Made by a program: the position numbers and the translations under genes. 18,619 nucleotides of DNA from an uncultured Clostridia bacterium (GTDB lineage Bacteria > Bacillota > Clostridia > Christensenellales > Aristaeellaceae), in contig CALCUD010000005.1 of assembly GCA_937906775.1 (NCBI GenBank), positions 1 through 18,619 of the forward strand. Reading direction: 5' to 3'. Under the pieces are notes generated by a model. That model worked only from the letters and a program-made list of their open reading frames with translations, ran no database searches and was not told where the DNA came from. Position 1 is the first letter of the stretch. Every line of letters begins with the position of its first letter. This document shows, piece by piece, positions 6,283 through 13,037 of this stretch.

Positions 6283-7480
6283 TATGGATTTTACCGGCAA
6301 AAAGATTGTGCTGGGAGTAACGGGAGGCATTGCTGCGTATAAAAGCGCGGAAATTGTCTCCCGTTTGCGTCATATGGGCGCCGAAGTGCAGGTAATCATG
6401 ACAAGAAATGCCACTGAGTTTGTCGCTCCCCTGACATTCCAGACGTTAAGCGCGAAACCGGTCATTACAGATACCTTCCGGACTCCGGATGTATGGAATG
6501 TTGAACATGTCGCTTTGGCGAAATGGGCAGATCTGTTTCTGATTGCTCCTGCTACCGCTAATATCATCGCGAAGATGGCACACGGAATAGCGGATGATAT
6601 GCTTTCTACAACGGTTCTGGCTACCAAAGCTCCCATTTTGGTAGCGCCTGCCATGAATACCGGTATGTGGACAGCGGAAGCGACCTGTGAGAATGTCAGC
6701 ATTCTTCGGAAACGCGGAATCAAAATAGCGGGTCCGGACAGCGGCATGCTGGCTTGCGGAGATTCAGGAGCCGGACGCATGAGCGAACCGGAAGAGATCC
6801 TTCGGGAGACAGGAAATATTCTTTTCCCACAATATGATATGGCAGGCCTCAAGGTGCTCGTTACTGCTGGCGCCACACGGGAAAGGCTAGACCCTGTGCG
6901 TTTCCTGACAAATGACTCCAGCGGGAAAATGGGTTTTGCCATCGCAGAAGCCGCCAGAGACCGCGGCGCTGATGTGACCGTTATTCAGGGAACTGTCAGC
7001 GTCCCTGCGCCTGCCGGTGTCCGCCTCGTTCCGATCGTGTCCACGGAAGATTTGCTGGATGCTATGCTTCGTGAGGTTCCGGCACAGGATATTGTTATTC
7101 AGGCAGCTGCCCCGGCTGATTATCGGTTTACCCGGATTTCCGACGTTAAGATCAAAAAGAAAGACAGAGATACCATCACTCTGACGTTGGAAGAAACACC
7201 GGATGTAGCACAAGCAGTCGGAAGAATCAAACGGGAAGGACAAACACTGGTGGGATTTGCCGCTGAAACAGATCACCTTCTTGAAAACGCTGCTTCAAAG
7301 CTGCAGAAGAAAAATCTTGATATGATCGTAGCTAACGATGTGACAAAACCGGGAGCCGGATTCAATACGGATACCAACATCGCAACATTGATCACAAAAG
7401 ACAGAACAGTTGATTGCCCATTGCAGAGTAAAAGGGCGCTTGCCGATGACATTCTGAACGCAGTACTTGAGATGAGATAA
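6275..7480 (+). CDS. coaBC: Bifunctional phosphopantothenoylcysteine synthetase/decarboxylase
   Basis: 401 residues. It performs two middle steps of coenzyme A synthesis: CoaB joins cysteine to 4'-phosphopantothenate (CTP-dependent) and CoaC decarboxylates the product with FMN. CoaC part, residues about 6-185: GVTGGIAAYKSAE (14-26), active-site His78 in NVEHVALAKWAD, PAMNTGMW at 125-132, and catalytic Cys161 in ACGDSGAGRM. CoaB part, about 190-400: TAGATRERLDPVRFLTNDSS (197-216) with SGKMG, AAAPADYRF (277-285), KIKKKD (292-297) and VGFAAET (326-332). All key residues are present. The ATG at 6275 overlaps rpoZ by eight bases and is only three bases after AGGAGG; the ATG at 6284 (twelve bases) is an alternative that drops three residues. 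Last gene of the operon. Confidence 0.97.
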   Translation: MSDMDFTGKKIVLGVTGGIAAYKSAEIVSRLRHMGAEVQVIMTRNATEFVAPLTFQTLSAKPVITDTFRTPDVWNVEHVALAKWADLFLIAPATANIIAKMAHGIADDMLSTTVLATKAPILVAPAMNTGMWTAEATCENVSILRKRGIKIAGPDSGMLACGDSGAGRMSEPEEILRETGNILFPQYDMAGLKVLVTAGATRERLDPVRFLTNDSSGKMGFAIAEAARDRGADVTVIQGTVSVPAPAGVRLVPIVSTEDLLDAMLREVPAQDIVIQAAAPADYRFTRISDVKIKKKDRDTITLTLEETPDVAQAVGRIKREGQTLVGFAAETDHLLENAASKLQKKNLDMIVANDVTKPGAGFNTDTNIATLITKDRTVDCPLQSKRALADDILNAVLEMR

Positions 7481-7488
7481 TTAAAAAG

Positions 7489-7516
7489 GCCGATGCGCAA
7501 TGCCGCATCGGCTTTT
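7489..7516. terminator. Bidirectional intrinsic terminator between coaBC and rsfS
   Basis: Perfect nine-base-pair stem GCCGATGCG (7489-7497) / CGCATCGGC (7504-7512) with a six-base loop, followed by TTTT on the plus strand and preceded by AAAAA (7483-7487), which gives a T run on the minus strand. It separates the convergent coaBC and rsfS genes. Confidence 0.92.
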
Positions 7517-7528
7517 GTAACGGAGAAA

Positions 7529-7894
7529 TCAATCGGGAACGGATTGATCGAAAGGAAGTTCAACGGCGTTTGTTCCGTCATTCCAGAGACGGTCCAGGTT
7601 GTAATATGTCCGTTCGTCCCTGTGAAAAAGATGAATGATGATATGACCGTAATCCAGAATAGCCCAGCGGCCATCGCTTTTTCCCTCGCTCCTGCGGAGC
7701 ACGATGCCTTCTTTTGCCAACAGCTCTTCAACATCTTCCGCCAAAGCTGCTACCTGAGCCGCTGTCCTGCCGGAAGCAATCAGCATCCAGTCGCAGAGAA
7801 CCGTCAGATGCCCGACTTTCAAAGCAGAGATATCCTGCGCTTTCCTTTCATATAATTTTTCGGCGATCTTCAATACGATTTCCTGATCAGTCAT
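7529..7894 (-). CDS. rsfS: Ribosomal silencing factor RsfS
   Basis: 121 residues, typical for RsfS/YbeB/YqeL. RsfS binds ribosomal protein uL14 on the 50S subunit and blocks joining to 30S when nutrients run low. Matching blocks are DISALKVGHLTVLCDWMLIA (about 21-40), SGRTAAQVAALAE, and the C-terminal DGRWAILDYGHIIIHLFHRD followed by ERTYYNLDRLW. The start is ten bases after AGGAGG. It lies 41 bases after the nadD-yqeK stop, the same order as nadD-yqeK-yqeL in B. subtilis, and probably shares that transcript. Confidence 0.96.
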   Translation of the reverse strand: MTDQEIVLKIAEKLYERKAQDISALKVGHLTVLCDWMLIASGRTAAQVAALAEDVEELLAKEGIVLRRSEGKSDGRWAILDYGHIIIHLFHRDERTYYNLDRLWNDGTNAVELPFDQSVPD

Positions 7895-7935
7895 TTGAAT
7901 GAATCCTCCTGTAATGAATTTGTTGATCCGATGAT

Positions 7936-9141
7936 TCAGATTCTTTTTTGTGAAGAACGTACCCCGGGAAGCGTTTTCAACCAGGAAATCGTTTCCTGCG
8001 TACGGGGATGAAGATATTTCCCGCGGGAGCGTACAAAATCAGCGGTTCCTTCCAGAGAAAGCAGCAACGCGCGTTCCAGAGAAAGCTCGGACAGCGCGCG
8101 AACATGTTCGAGCAGAGGATAGGAATCGCGGGTAGGTTCGATGGAGTCGGAAAGACATACACACATTTCCAGTGAACTCATGCCGGGACGACCTGTATTG
8201 TGCCAGGATATCGCGTCCAGGACTTCAGGATCGGCCATACCGTATTTATTTCGCGCGACCCAGGCGCCTACAAGCGAATGTAAAAGTGCACTGCTTTTCA
8301 TGACTTCGGGATCGTCTGTCAGAGAATGTTCGCGGGCAATCTGCTGCATTTCTTTTATGGGAAGACACTTGGCGCAATCATGAAGAAGGCCGGCCTGTTC
8401 AGCCTGATCCTCATTCAATCCGTGAACGCGTGCCAGACGCCTCGCTGTATAGGCAACAGCGAGAGAGTGCGCAAACCGATGCGGATTCAATGCAATGAAA
8501 AGATTTTCAATCCATTCATCTGAATGATCCAAGCGGCGCGGAAACCCGTAAAGTCCTTTGCACATGCAGAATTCCCGTACAGGGACACAAAGGCCGGATA
8601 CAGAACGGCCTGCGGCAAGATCAGTCCGGATCGTAGAGGAGGAAATTGTGACAGGATCCATGGAAACCATGACAAAGCGCGCGCCCATTTCGGTCAGACG
8701 TTTCTTTTCAGCGGCAAACAAGTCAGGCGGAACAGGGATCGCACGCGGACAAACCAGGAATGTACATAACGGAATGACTTCTTCATAACGGTCCCATTTT
8801 CTGAGATTCAGAAGAGCATCGGCTCCGATGACAAAAAACAGATCCGCCTTCGAATACGATTTTTTTAACAGCATAAGCGTATCGACGGTGTATATGGTTC
8901 CGTCACGGTCGATCTCCAGACGGGAAGGGACCAGGCGGCTGTCTTCCGCACAGGCGATGACGGTCATCTTCCAACGGTCTTCTTTACAGGTTACACAATT
9001 TTTATACGGAGGGTCTCCGGAAGGAAGGATCAAAAGCTTGTCAAGATGGCCCGCTTCGAGGACACTGAGTGCCATCCGGATATGTCCGCGGTGGATCGGA
9101 TCAAAAGTACCACCGAGAACACCAACGCGTTCTTTGGCCAA
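7936..9141 (-). CDS. nadD: Fused nicotinate-nucleotide adenylyltransferase (NadD) and HD-domain Ap4A hydrolase-like (YqeK) protein
   Basis: 401 residues from a TTG start that follows AGGAGG by nine bases; the same frame can be read nine codons further upstream but without a ribosome-binding site. Residues 1-195 are NadD, which adenylylates nicotinate mononucleotide in NAD synthesis: GGTFDPIHRGH at 10-20, FFVIGADALLNLRKW at 102-116 and ISSSTIR at 166-172. Residues 205-390 are a YqeK HD domain: RFAHSLAVA with His225, LLHDCAK with His254-Asp255, LLHSLVGA with His288, SWHNTGRPGMS with His314, and SDSIEPTRD with Asp332. All expected metal ligands are visible. YqeK enzymes split diadenosine tetraphosphate to two ADP. 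These are separate neighbouring genes in many Firmicutes; here one unbroken frame, with only a short FPRRLDHSDE linker, joins them. Confidence 0.95.
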   Translation of the reverse strand: MAKERVGVLGGTFDPIHRGHIRMALSVLEAGHLDKLLILPSGDPPYKNCVTCKEDRWKMTVIACAEDSRLVPSRLEIDRDGTIYTVDTLMLLKKSYSKADLFFVIGADALLNLRKWDRYEEVIPLCTFLVCPRAIPVPPDLFAAEKKRLTEMGARFVMVSMDPVTISSSTIRTDLAAGRSVSGLCVPVREFCMCKGLYGFPRRLDHSDEWIENLFIALNPHRFAHSLAVAYTARRLARVHGLNEDQAEQAGLLHDCAKCLPIKEMQQIAREHSLTDDPEVMKSSALLHSLVGAWVARNKYGMADPEVLDAISWHNTGRPGMSSLEMCVCLSDSIEPTRDSYPLLEHVRALSELSLERALLLSLEGTADFVRSRGKYLHPRTQETISWLKTLPGVRSSQKRI

Positions 9142-9172
9142 GGGGAATTGCCTCCTTTTCAGTAACAAAATT

Positions 9173-9201
9173 ATTATAGACGAAATTTAGTTGTGATGGA
9201 A
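9173..9201 (-). promoter_or_regulatory. Probable promoter for nadD-yqeK and rsfS
   Basis: Minus strand: -10 TATAAT (9178-9173) with a 17-base spacer to a weak -35-like TTCCAT (9201-9196). RNA would begin only a few bases before the AGGAGG of nadD-yqeK, giving a leader of about 25 bases. The -10 is convincing; the -35 is poor. Confidence 0.55.
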
Positions 9202-9233
9202 GAGCCGAAAAAGGAAAAAATTTATAGAAATGC

Positions 9234-9262
9234 TTGCAAATCAATTATGACCGTGTTATTAT
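9234..9262 (+). promoter_or_regulatory. Promoter for rpsT
   Basis: -35 TTGCAA (9234-9239), 17-base spacer, -10 TATTAT (9257-9262), about 45 bases before the rpsT start. It is divergent from the nadD-yqeK promoter. Confidence 0.75.
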
Positions 9263-9307
9263 ATCAGCCGGTGATTTTTTACGTATCCTGGGGGGAGGTG
9301 AACCGAG

Positions 9308-9574
9308 TTGCCGAATATTCAGTCCGCTAAGAAACGCGTGAAGGTGAGTGAAAAGAAAAACCTGCGCAACCGTATTGTGAAGAGTGGTGTGCGTACCGCA
9401 GTCAAAAAGTTTGACGCGGCTGTCAATGCCGATCCTCAGAACGCCAACGCGCAGTTGTCCGCGACATCCGCTGCGATCGACAAGGCTGTGTCCAAGGGGA
9501 TTATCCACAAGAACGCCGCCAATCGCAAAAAGGCCCGTCTGGCGAAACAGCTGAACAAGGCTGTCGCTCAGTGA
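9308..9574 (+). CDS. rpsT: 30S ribosomal protein S20 (bS20)
   Basis: 88 residues, standard length. S20 binds 16S rRNA early in 30S assembly. The protein is strongly basic with the S20 signature MPNIQSAKKRVKVSEKKNLR, RTAVKKF, and the C-terminal GIIHKNAANRKKARLAKQL. The start is TTG, seven bases after GGAGGTG (9294-9300). Escherichia coli rpsT also uses TTG (UUG) and is translationally autoregulated, so the weak start may serve the same purpose here; that is inference. The gene stands alone between its own promoter and terminator. Confidence 0.98.
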   Translation: MPNIQSAKKRVKVSEKKNLRNRIVKSGVRTAVKKFDAAVNADPQNANAQLSATSAAIDKAVSKGIIHKNAANRKKARLAKQLNKAVAQ

Positions 9575-9600
9575 GCCGCGTTTTTCGCGTGTGATAAAAC

Positions 9601-9630
9601 TCCCTCCCGTATATTCGGGAGGGGTTTTTT
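9601..9630 (+). terminator. Intrinsic terminator of rpsT
   Basis: Stem TCCCTCCCG (9601-9609) with CGGGAGGGG (9616-9624), eight Watson-Crick pairs plus one T-G, loop TATATT, followed by six T. A strong rho-independent terminator 26 bases after the rpsT stop. Confidence 0.95.
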
Positions 9631-9651
9631 ATCTATTCGGGAAGATTATCC

Positions 9652-9681
9652 TTGAGCAGTTCGTATATATGTATGTATAAC
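9652..9681 (+). promoter_or_regulatory. Possible promoter for the two exported-protein genes
   Basis: -35 TTGAGC (9652-9657), 18-base spacer, -10 TATAAC (9676-9681) with an extended TG just before it (9674-9675). It is about 50 bases before the start of the next gene and just after the rpsT terminator. Plausible but not strong. Confidence 0.5.
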
Positions 9682-9732
9682 AGTGAAAGGAAACAGGAGC
9701 AAGCTCTGTGTTTCCGGAAAGGATGATTCAGT

Positions 9733-10359
9733 ATGAACAAAACATTTCTGCAATGGATTATTGTCTGTGCCATGATTCTGCTTATTTCTTTCTGTATGGC
9801 TGAAAGCACTGACGCTGCTCTTTCTGATCTTAATACGGATGACATCATTCAGACGGAAGAAGATGCGCTGCATGAACTGGAACCGTTGCTGAAGGATTCG
9901 GATCTGGAAAAAACAAATGGTATGGATCTGGAAGCATTCAGCGCTGAATATCTGAATCAGTATCTGATGGAATACTATGACAGCGAAACGGGATTCAGTT
10001 TTCTTTATCCGGCATGGTTTGTGATGGATGAACAAAACGGAACTCAGGCCCAAAGTCAGGACGGCCTTTCCACAATGACAATCAATGTCACCGAACTTTC
10101 GGCACCGATGACGGAAGAGGAATTGAACATGTCCGTTCGGAACAGTGGATATTCTGATGTTACATCCTTCGGGGAAGGGCGTTTTCTGGCGAAAGAAAAC
10201 GGGGAAGACGGAACGCTTATGATCAAGGTGTGCCAGCTGACAGAAGGATGTATTTATTCTGTTGAAATGAGCTATCCCAGGGAACAGCAGGATCAATATA
10301 CGGTATATATCGAGTATCTGATTAATTCCATGACCGCGGACGATACGGATCTCGGTTGA
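9733..10359 (+). CDS. Exported protein of unknown function
   Basis: 208 residues. I do not recognise a named family. Residues 1-20 are a signal peptide (MNKTF, then WIIVCAMILLISF). Cleavage by signal peptidase I after CMA (position 23) is plausible; a lipobox is unlikely because Phe precedes Cys21. After an acidic helical stretch (about 28-80) comes a probable beta-rich domain with GFSFLYPAWFVMDE (87-100), whose 'F-Y-P-x-W' look recalls PsbP/Mog1-like domains, then MTINVTELSAPMTEEEL and a closing VYIEYLINSM helix. That pattern, a strand-rich domain with a final helix, fits such a fold but is weak evidence. Cys167 and Cys173 are near each other and could form a disulfide. The next gene encodes another exported protein 37 bases downstream, so both probably act in the cell envelope. 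Confidence 0.75.
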   Translation: MNKTFLQWIIVCAMILLISFCMAESTDAALSDLNTDDIIQTEEDALHELEPLLKDSDLEKTNGMDLEAFSAEYLNQYLMEYYDSETGFSFLYPAWFVMDEQNGTQAQSQDGLSTMTINVTELSAPMTEEELNMSVRNSGYSDVTSFGEGRFLAKENGEDGTLMIKVCQLTEGCIYSVEMSYPREQQDQYTVYIEYLINSMTADDTDLG

Positions 10360-10396
10360 ACTGTGCACGTCGGGACAGAGGGAGGTTCTTCAGGAA

Positions 10397-11632
10397 ATGA
10401 AAAAAAGATTGGTAAGTGTTCTTCTGGTATTGATTTTGTTTCTGTCTGTTCAGATAACGGCCAATGCCGCATATGCTGAAGGGACTGTCTGGGGCGGATG
10501 GCTGGTTTTGCGCGCAGAACCGTCCTATTCCGGAAACATCATCGCAAGTTATCCGACCGGTACGGTTGTGTCTGTTACAGGTAAAATCGGATCCTGGTAT
10601 GAAGTGACAACCCCGGACGGAAAAACCGGTTATATGTACGGGAATTGGTTAAAAATCAAAGGAGAGGTATCGGAACGTATTCCGGCCGGTGCCGCGGTTT
10701 ATGTAACGAGCGGCAACGGAGCTAATGTACGTTTGCGTACAGGGCCTGCACAGTCTTATTCCATTCTGGGGTCATTCGCACCGGGAACGAAAGCCACGAT
10801 GCTCAACTACGGCACAAACTGGTCTATGATCAAGATCGGGAATCTTAACGGATATATGATGACTGTCTATCTGACAGCCGGCGCAGATCCATTGCCGACA
10901 CCGGTTCCCTCAGATGGATATACTGTGTATGTTACCAGCCGTAACGGATACGGCGTCAACCTGCGGTCAGGTCCGTCCAAATCTTACCCGGCCATTGGTT
11001 TTTACAGCGTAGGAACCGAAGCACGCATGCTGTCTGAAGGGAATGTCTGGAGCTATATCCGGATCGGATCGAGAAGCGGATATATGATGACGGAATTCCT
11101 GACGGAGACGGAACCGTACAAACCTTCGCCTATTGCAAGAGCTCCTGTTGTTACCAGCCGTAACGGAAGGAATGTCAATCTTCGGTCCGGTCCCGGGAAA
11201 AATTACAGTGTAATACGCTCATTCCCGGTCGGGACGTCGCTGCAGATCATTTCCCGCGGTTCGGTCTGGTATTATATCAGCATTAACGGATATCGCGGAT
11301 ATATGATGAAAGAATATATCCGTGAAAGCGGTTCGCCGGTGGAGGAATTACCGGAACTGTTCAGCTGCTCAATTTATCCTGTAGTAAATCCGTATCCCGG
11401 ATTAATCCTGGAAGCAAGAGTCAATGAGGAAGCTGACGGATTGAACCTGACTTATCAGTGGCTCCGTGACGGCAAAAAAATTACATCTGCCAACAGTAAA
11501 CGTTATACTGTTTCTACTAATGACCTTGGTCATCAGATCAGCTGCAGGGTCTATGCAAAAACTGAAAACGGCGCTACTGTTCAGGTCACAAGTTCTCCGA
11601 CAGGACAGGTGGCTACGCCGACAGACCTGTGA
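10397..11632 (+). CDS. Secreted protein with four SH3b domains and a C-terminal Ig-like module
   Basis: 411 residues. A signal peptide (MKKRLVSVLLVLILFLSVQI) is followed by a likely cut after ANA (22-24). Four bacterial SH3 domains follow at about 30-88, 99-160, 176-236 and 250-309; domains 2-4 share an NxRxGP core (VRLRTGPAQSYSILGSF, VNLRSGPSKSYPAIGFY, VNLRSGPGKNYSVIRSF) and end in GYMM. The first is more divergent. Residues 322-405 form an Ig-like surface-protein module: LTYQWLRDGKKI, then SKRYTVSTNDLGHQISCRV. SH3b domains usually bind peptidoglycan or surface polymers. No hydrolase domain is present, so the protein is more likely a wall-binding or signalling partner than a lysin. Starts eleven bases after GGAGG. 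Followed by a strong terminator. Confidence 0.88.
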   Translation: MKKRLVSVLLVLILFLSVQITANAAYAEGTVWGGWLVLRAEPSYSGNIIASYPTGTVVSVTGKIGSWYEVTTPDGKTGYMYGNWLKIKGEVSERIPAGAAVYVTSGNGANVRLRTGPAQSYSILGSFAPGTKATMLNYGTNWSMIKIGNLNGYMMTVYLTAGADPLPTPVPSDGYTVYVTSRNGYGVNLRSGPSKSYPAIGFYSVGTEARMLSEGNVWSYIRIGSRSGYMMTEFLTETEPYKPSPIARAPVVTSRNGRNVNLRSGPGKNYSVIRSFPVGTSLQIISRGSVWYYISINGYRGYMMKEYIRESGSPVEELPELFSCSIYPVVNPYPGLILEARVNEEADGLNLTYQWLRDGKKITSANSKRYTVSTNDLGHQISCRVYAKTENGATVQVTSSPTGQVATPTDL

Positions 11633-11646
11633 AATGATATGATCGA

Positions 11647-11679
11647 AAAACGTTCCGGATTGATTGTCCGGAACGTTTT
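11647..11679 (+). terminator. Intrinsic terminator after the SH3b gene
   Basis: Perfect 13-base-pair stem AAAACGTTCCGGA (11647-11659) / TCCGGAACGTTTT (11667-11679) with a seven-base loop, followed by AATTATTA. The U-tract is partly in the stem, so it can also work on the opposite strand, although no gene points that way. Confidence 0.85.
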
Positions 11680-11766
11680 AATTATTACAATTGTTTTTCA
11701 GTTTATTTACTTAAAATGAAAGTCTGTGGAAATTTTCGGGAACTCCTTTTTTTCGAATATTAGATT

Positions 11767-11775
11767 TGCTATAAT
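11767..11775 (+). promoter_or_regulatory. Extended -10 promoter of the BMP importer operon
   Basis: TGCTATAAT: a perfect -10 TATAAT (11770-11775) with TG one base upstream, 45 bases before the start of the binding-protein gene. The -35 region is only a T run (around 11747-11753), so the extended -10 probably carries the promoter. Confidence 0.75.
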
Positions 11776-11785
11776 CTTCCCATCG

Positions 11786-11798
11786 GCGGATAATCCGC
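11786..11798 (+). promoter_or_regulatory. Small hairpin/palindrome near the 5' end of the importer mRNA
   Basis: GCGGA-TAA-TCCGC lies about ten bases after the -10, close to the expected RNA start. It could be a 5' stabilising hairpin or an operator over the start site. The element is short, so chance is not excluded. Confidence 0.35.
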
Positions 11799-11820
11799 TA
11801 AAAATGAAGGAGGTACCTCA

Positions 11821-12912
11821 ATGAAAAAGATCCTTTCTGTTCTTTTGGCACTGGCTTTGGTTCTTGGTTGCATGTCTTTCGCGATGGCCGATGAGATCAA
11901 GGTCGCTATGATTACCGACTACGGTGATATTACCGATCAGTCCTTCAACCAAACCACTTACGAAGCCTGCAAAGCTTTCTGCGAAGAAGGTTCTATCGAA
12001 TTCACCTACTACAAGCCCAGCGGAGATTCCACTGCTGAACGTGTATCCATGATCGAGAAAGCTATCGAAGACGGCTTCAACGTCATTGTGATGCCCGGTT
12101 ACGCCTTTGGCGAATCCATTGCCGAAGTTCAGGACCTCTATCCTGATGTTTCCTTTGTCGCTCTGGATGTGAGCGAAGGCGATCTGGCCGGCGCCACTCC
12201 CAACAGCAATGTGTTCTGCGCTGTATATCAGGAAGAACTGTGCGGCTACATGGCTGGCTACGCCACTGTTAAGCTTGGCTATACGCATGTCGGATTCCTG
12301 GGCGGCATGGCGGTTCCTGCTGTTATCCGTTACGGCTACGGTTTCGTTCAGGGTGCTGATGCGGCTGCGAAGGAACTGGGCGTTGACGCAACTGTTGAAT
12401 ATGTATACGGCAATCAGTTCTTCGGCGATGCGGATATTACCGCATACATGGACAACTGGTATCAGAACCTCGGTGTTCAGGCAGTATTCGCCTGCGGCGG
12501 CGGTATCTTTACCTCTGCGGCTGAAGCTGCTGCTAAAGTCGGCGGCAAGGTCATCGGCGTTGACGTTGATCAGAGCGGCATCATTGACGGCAGTTACGGC
12601 GAAGGCATGACCGTGACATCCGCTATGAAGGGTCTGTCTGCTACTGTCAAGACTCTGCTGAGCGAGATCGTTGCCGGCAACTTTGCCAACTACGGCGGAA
12701 AAGTTCAGACGCTGGGTCTGGTTTCTGCCACCGATCTCGATGCCAACTACGTTGGAATTCCTGCTTCCACCCAGTACACTGATTCCTTCACAGCGGATGA
12801 CTATGCTGCGATGGTAGCGGCTATGTTTAACGGTGAGCTGACTGTATCCGCTGATATTGAAAATGCGCCTGCGGTCACTATTACTGTTAATTACCTCGAC
12901 AACATCAAGTAA
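11821..12912 (+). CDS. bmpA: BMP-family substrate-binding protein of a nucleoside-type ABC importer
   Basis: 363 residues. It belongs to the BMP/PnrA family, periplasmic-type binding proteins that capture purine nucleosides (some members take other ligands). Residues 1-23 are a signal peptide ending in AMA before DEIKVAMITDYGDITDQSFN. Family blocks: DQSFNQTTYEAC (40-51), the conserved VIVMPGYAFGESI, NVFCAVYQEELCGYMAGYAT, HVGFLGGMAVPAVIRYGYGF and VQGA, AVFACGGGIFTSAAEAAA, and VIGVDVDQS. VLGC at 14-17 only partly resembles a lipobox and the residues after it are hydrophobic, so how the protein is anchored is uncertain. Codons end in C or G much more than in nearby genes, a sign of high expression. 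RBS is GGAGG in the leader (11808-11813). First gene of the importer operon. Confidence 0.94.
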   Translation: MKKILSVLLALALVLGCMSFAMADEIKVAMITDYGDITDQSFNQTTYEACKAFCEEGSIEFTYYKPSGDSTAERVSMIEKAIEDGFNVIVMPGYAFGESIAEVQDLYPDVSFVALDVSEGDLAGATPNSNVFCAVYQEELCGYMAGYATVKLGYTHVGFLGGMAVPAVIRYGYGFVQGADAAAKELGVDATVEYVYGNQFFGDADITAYMDNWYQNLGVQAVFACGGGIFTSAAEAAAKVGGKVIGVDVDQSGIIDGSYGEGMTVTSAMKGLSATVKTLLSEIVAGNFANYGGKVQTLGLVSATDLDANYVGIPASTQYTDSFTADDYAAMVAAMFNGELTVSADIENAPAVTITVNYLDNIK

Positions 12913-12921
12913 TTCATCACT

Positions 12922-12949
12922 GCCGGGAGGAATAAACCTCCCGGCTTTT
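12922..12949 (+). terminator. Hairpin with short U-tract between binding protein and ATPase genes
   Basis: Perfect nine-base-pair stem GCCGGGAGG (12922-12930) / CCTCCCGGC (12937-12945), AATAAA loop, then TTTTG. It is inside the operon, so it is likely a partial terminator or an mRNA 3'-end stabiliser that keeps the binding protein in excess over the membrane parts. Confidence 0.8.
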
Positions 12950-12989
12950 GACAAGAGCCCCCGCTCCGGAAGGACCGGAGGCTTTTGTC
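12950..12989 (+). terminator. Second hairpin in the bmpA-ATPase gap
   Basis: An outer arm GACAAGAGC (12950-12958) pairs with GCTTTTGTC (12981-12989, one G-T pair), and an inner stem CTCCGG (12964-12969) pairs with CCGGAG (12975-12980) across an AAGGA loop; five bases bulge on the left side. It follows the first hairpin directly. Confidence 0.6.
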
Positions 12990-13037
12990 AAAAGCAGTAT
13001 CAGTACTGCCGGAGACAGGCTTAAGGGGGAATGTTTT

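Noticed and set aside
9646..10368. A 240-codon open frame on the minus strand opposite the exported-protein gene
   Set aside because: The plus-strand gene has a signal peptide, a ribosome-binding site and an onward neighbour; the reverse frame looks random in composition.
11680..11820. A riboswitch in the importer leader (purine or other)
   Set aside because: The region before the promoter is A/T-rich with no conserved junction, and the leader after the -10 is only about 40 bases, too short for a known purine aptamer.
11803..11823. A six-codon frame (ATG AAG GAG GTA CCT CAA TGA) overlapping the bmpA start like a leader peptide
   Set aside because: It contains the bmpA Shine-Dalgarno sequence itself and has no ribosome-binding site of its own; simplest reading is the ordinary 5' leader.
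11818..12954. A 378-codon open frame on the minus strand opposite bmpA
   Set aside because: It is the mirror of a strongly codon-biased gene; the plus-strand frame has a clear signal peptide, family motifs, promoter and ribosome-binding site, while the reverse frame shows no family resemblance.
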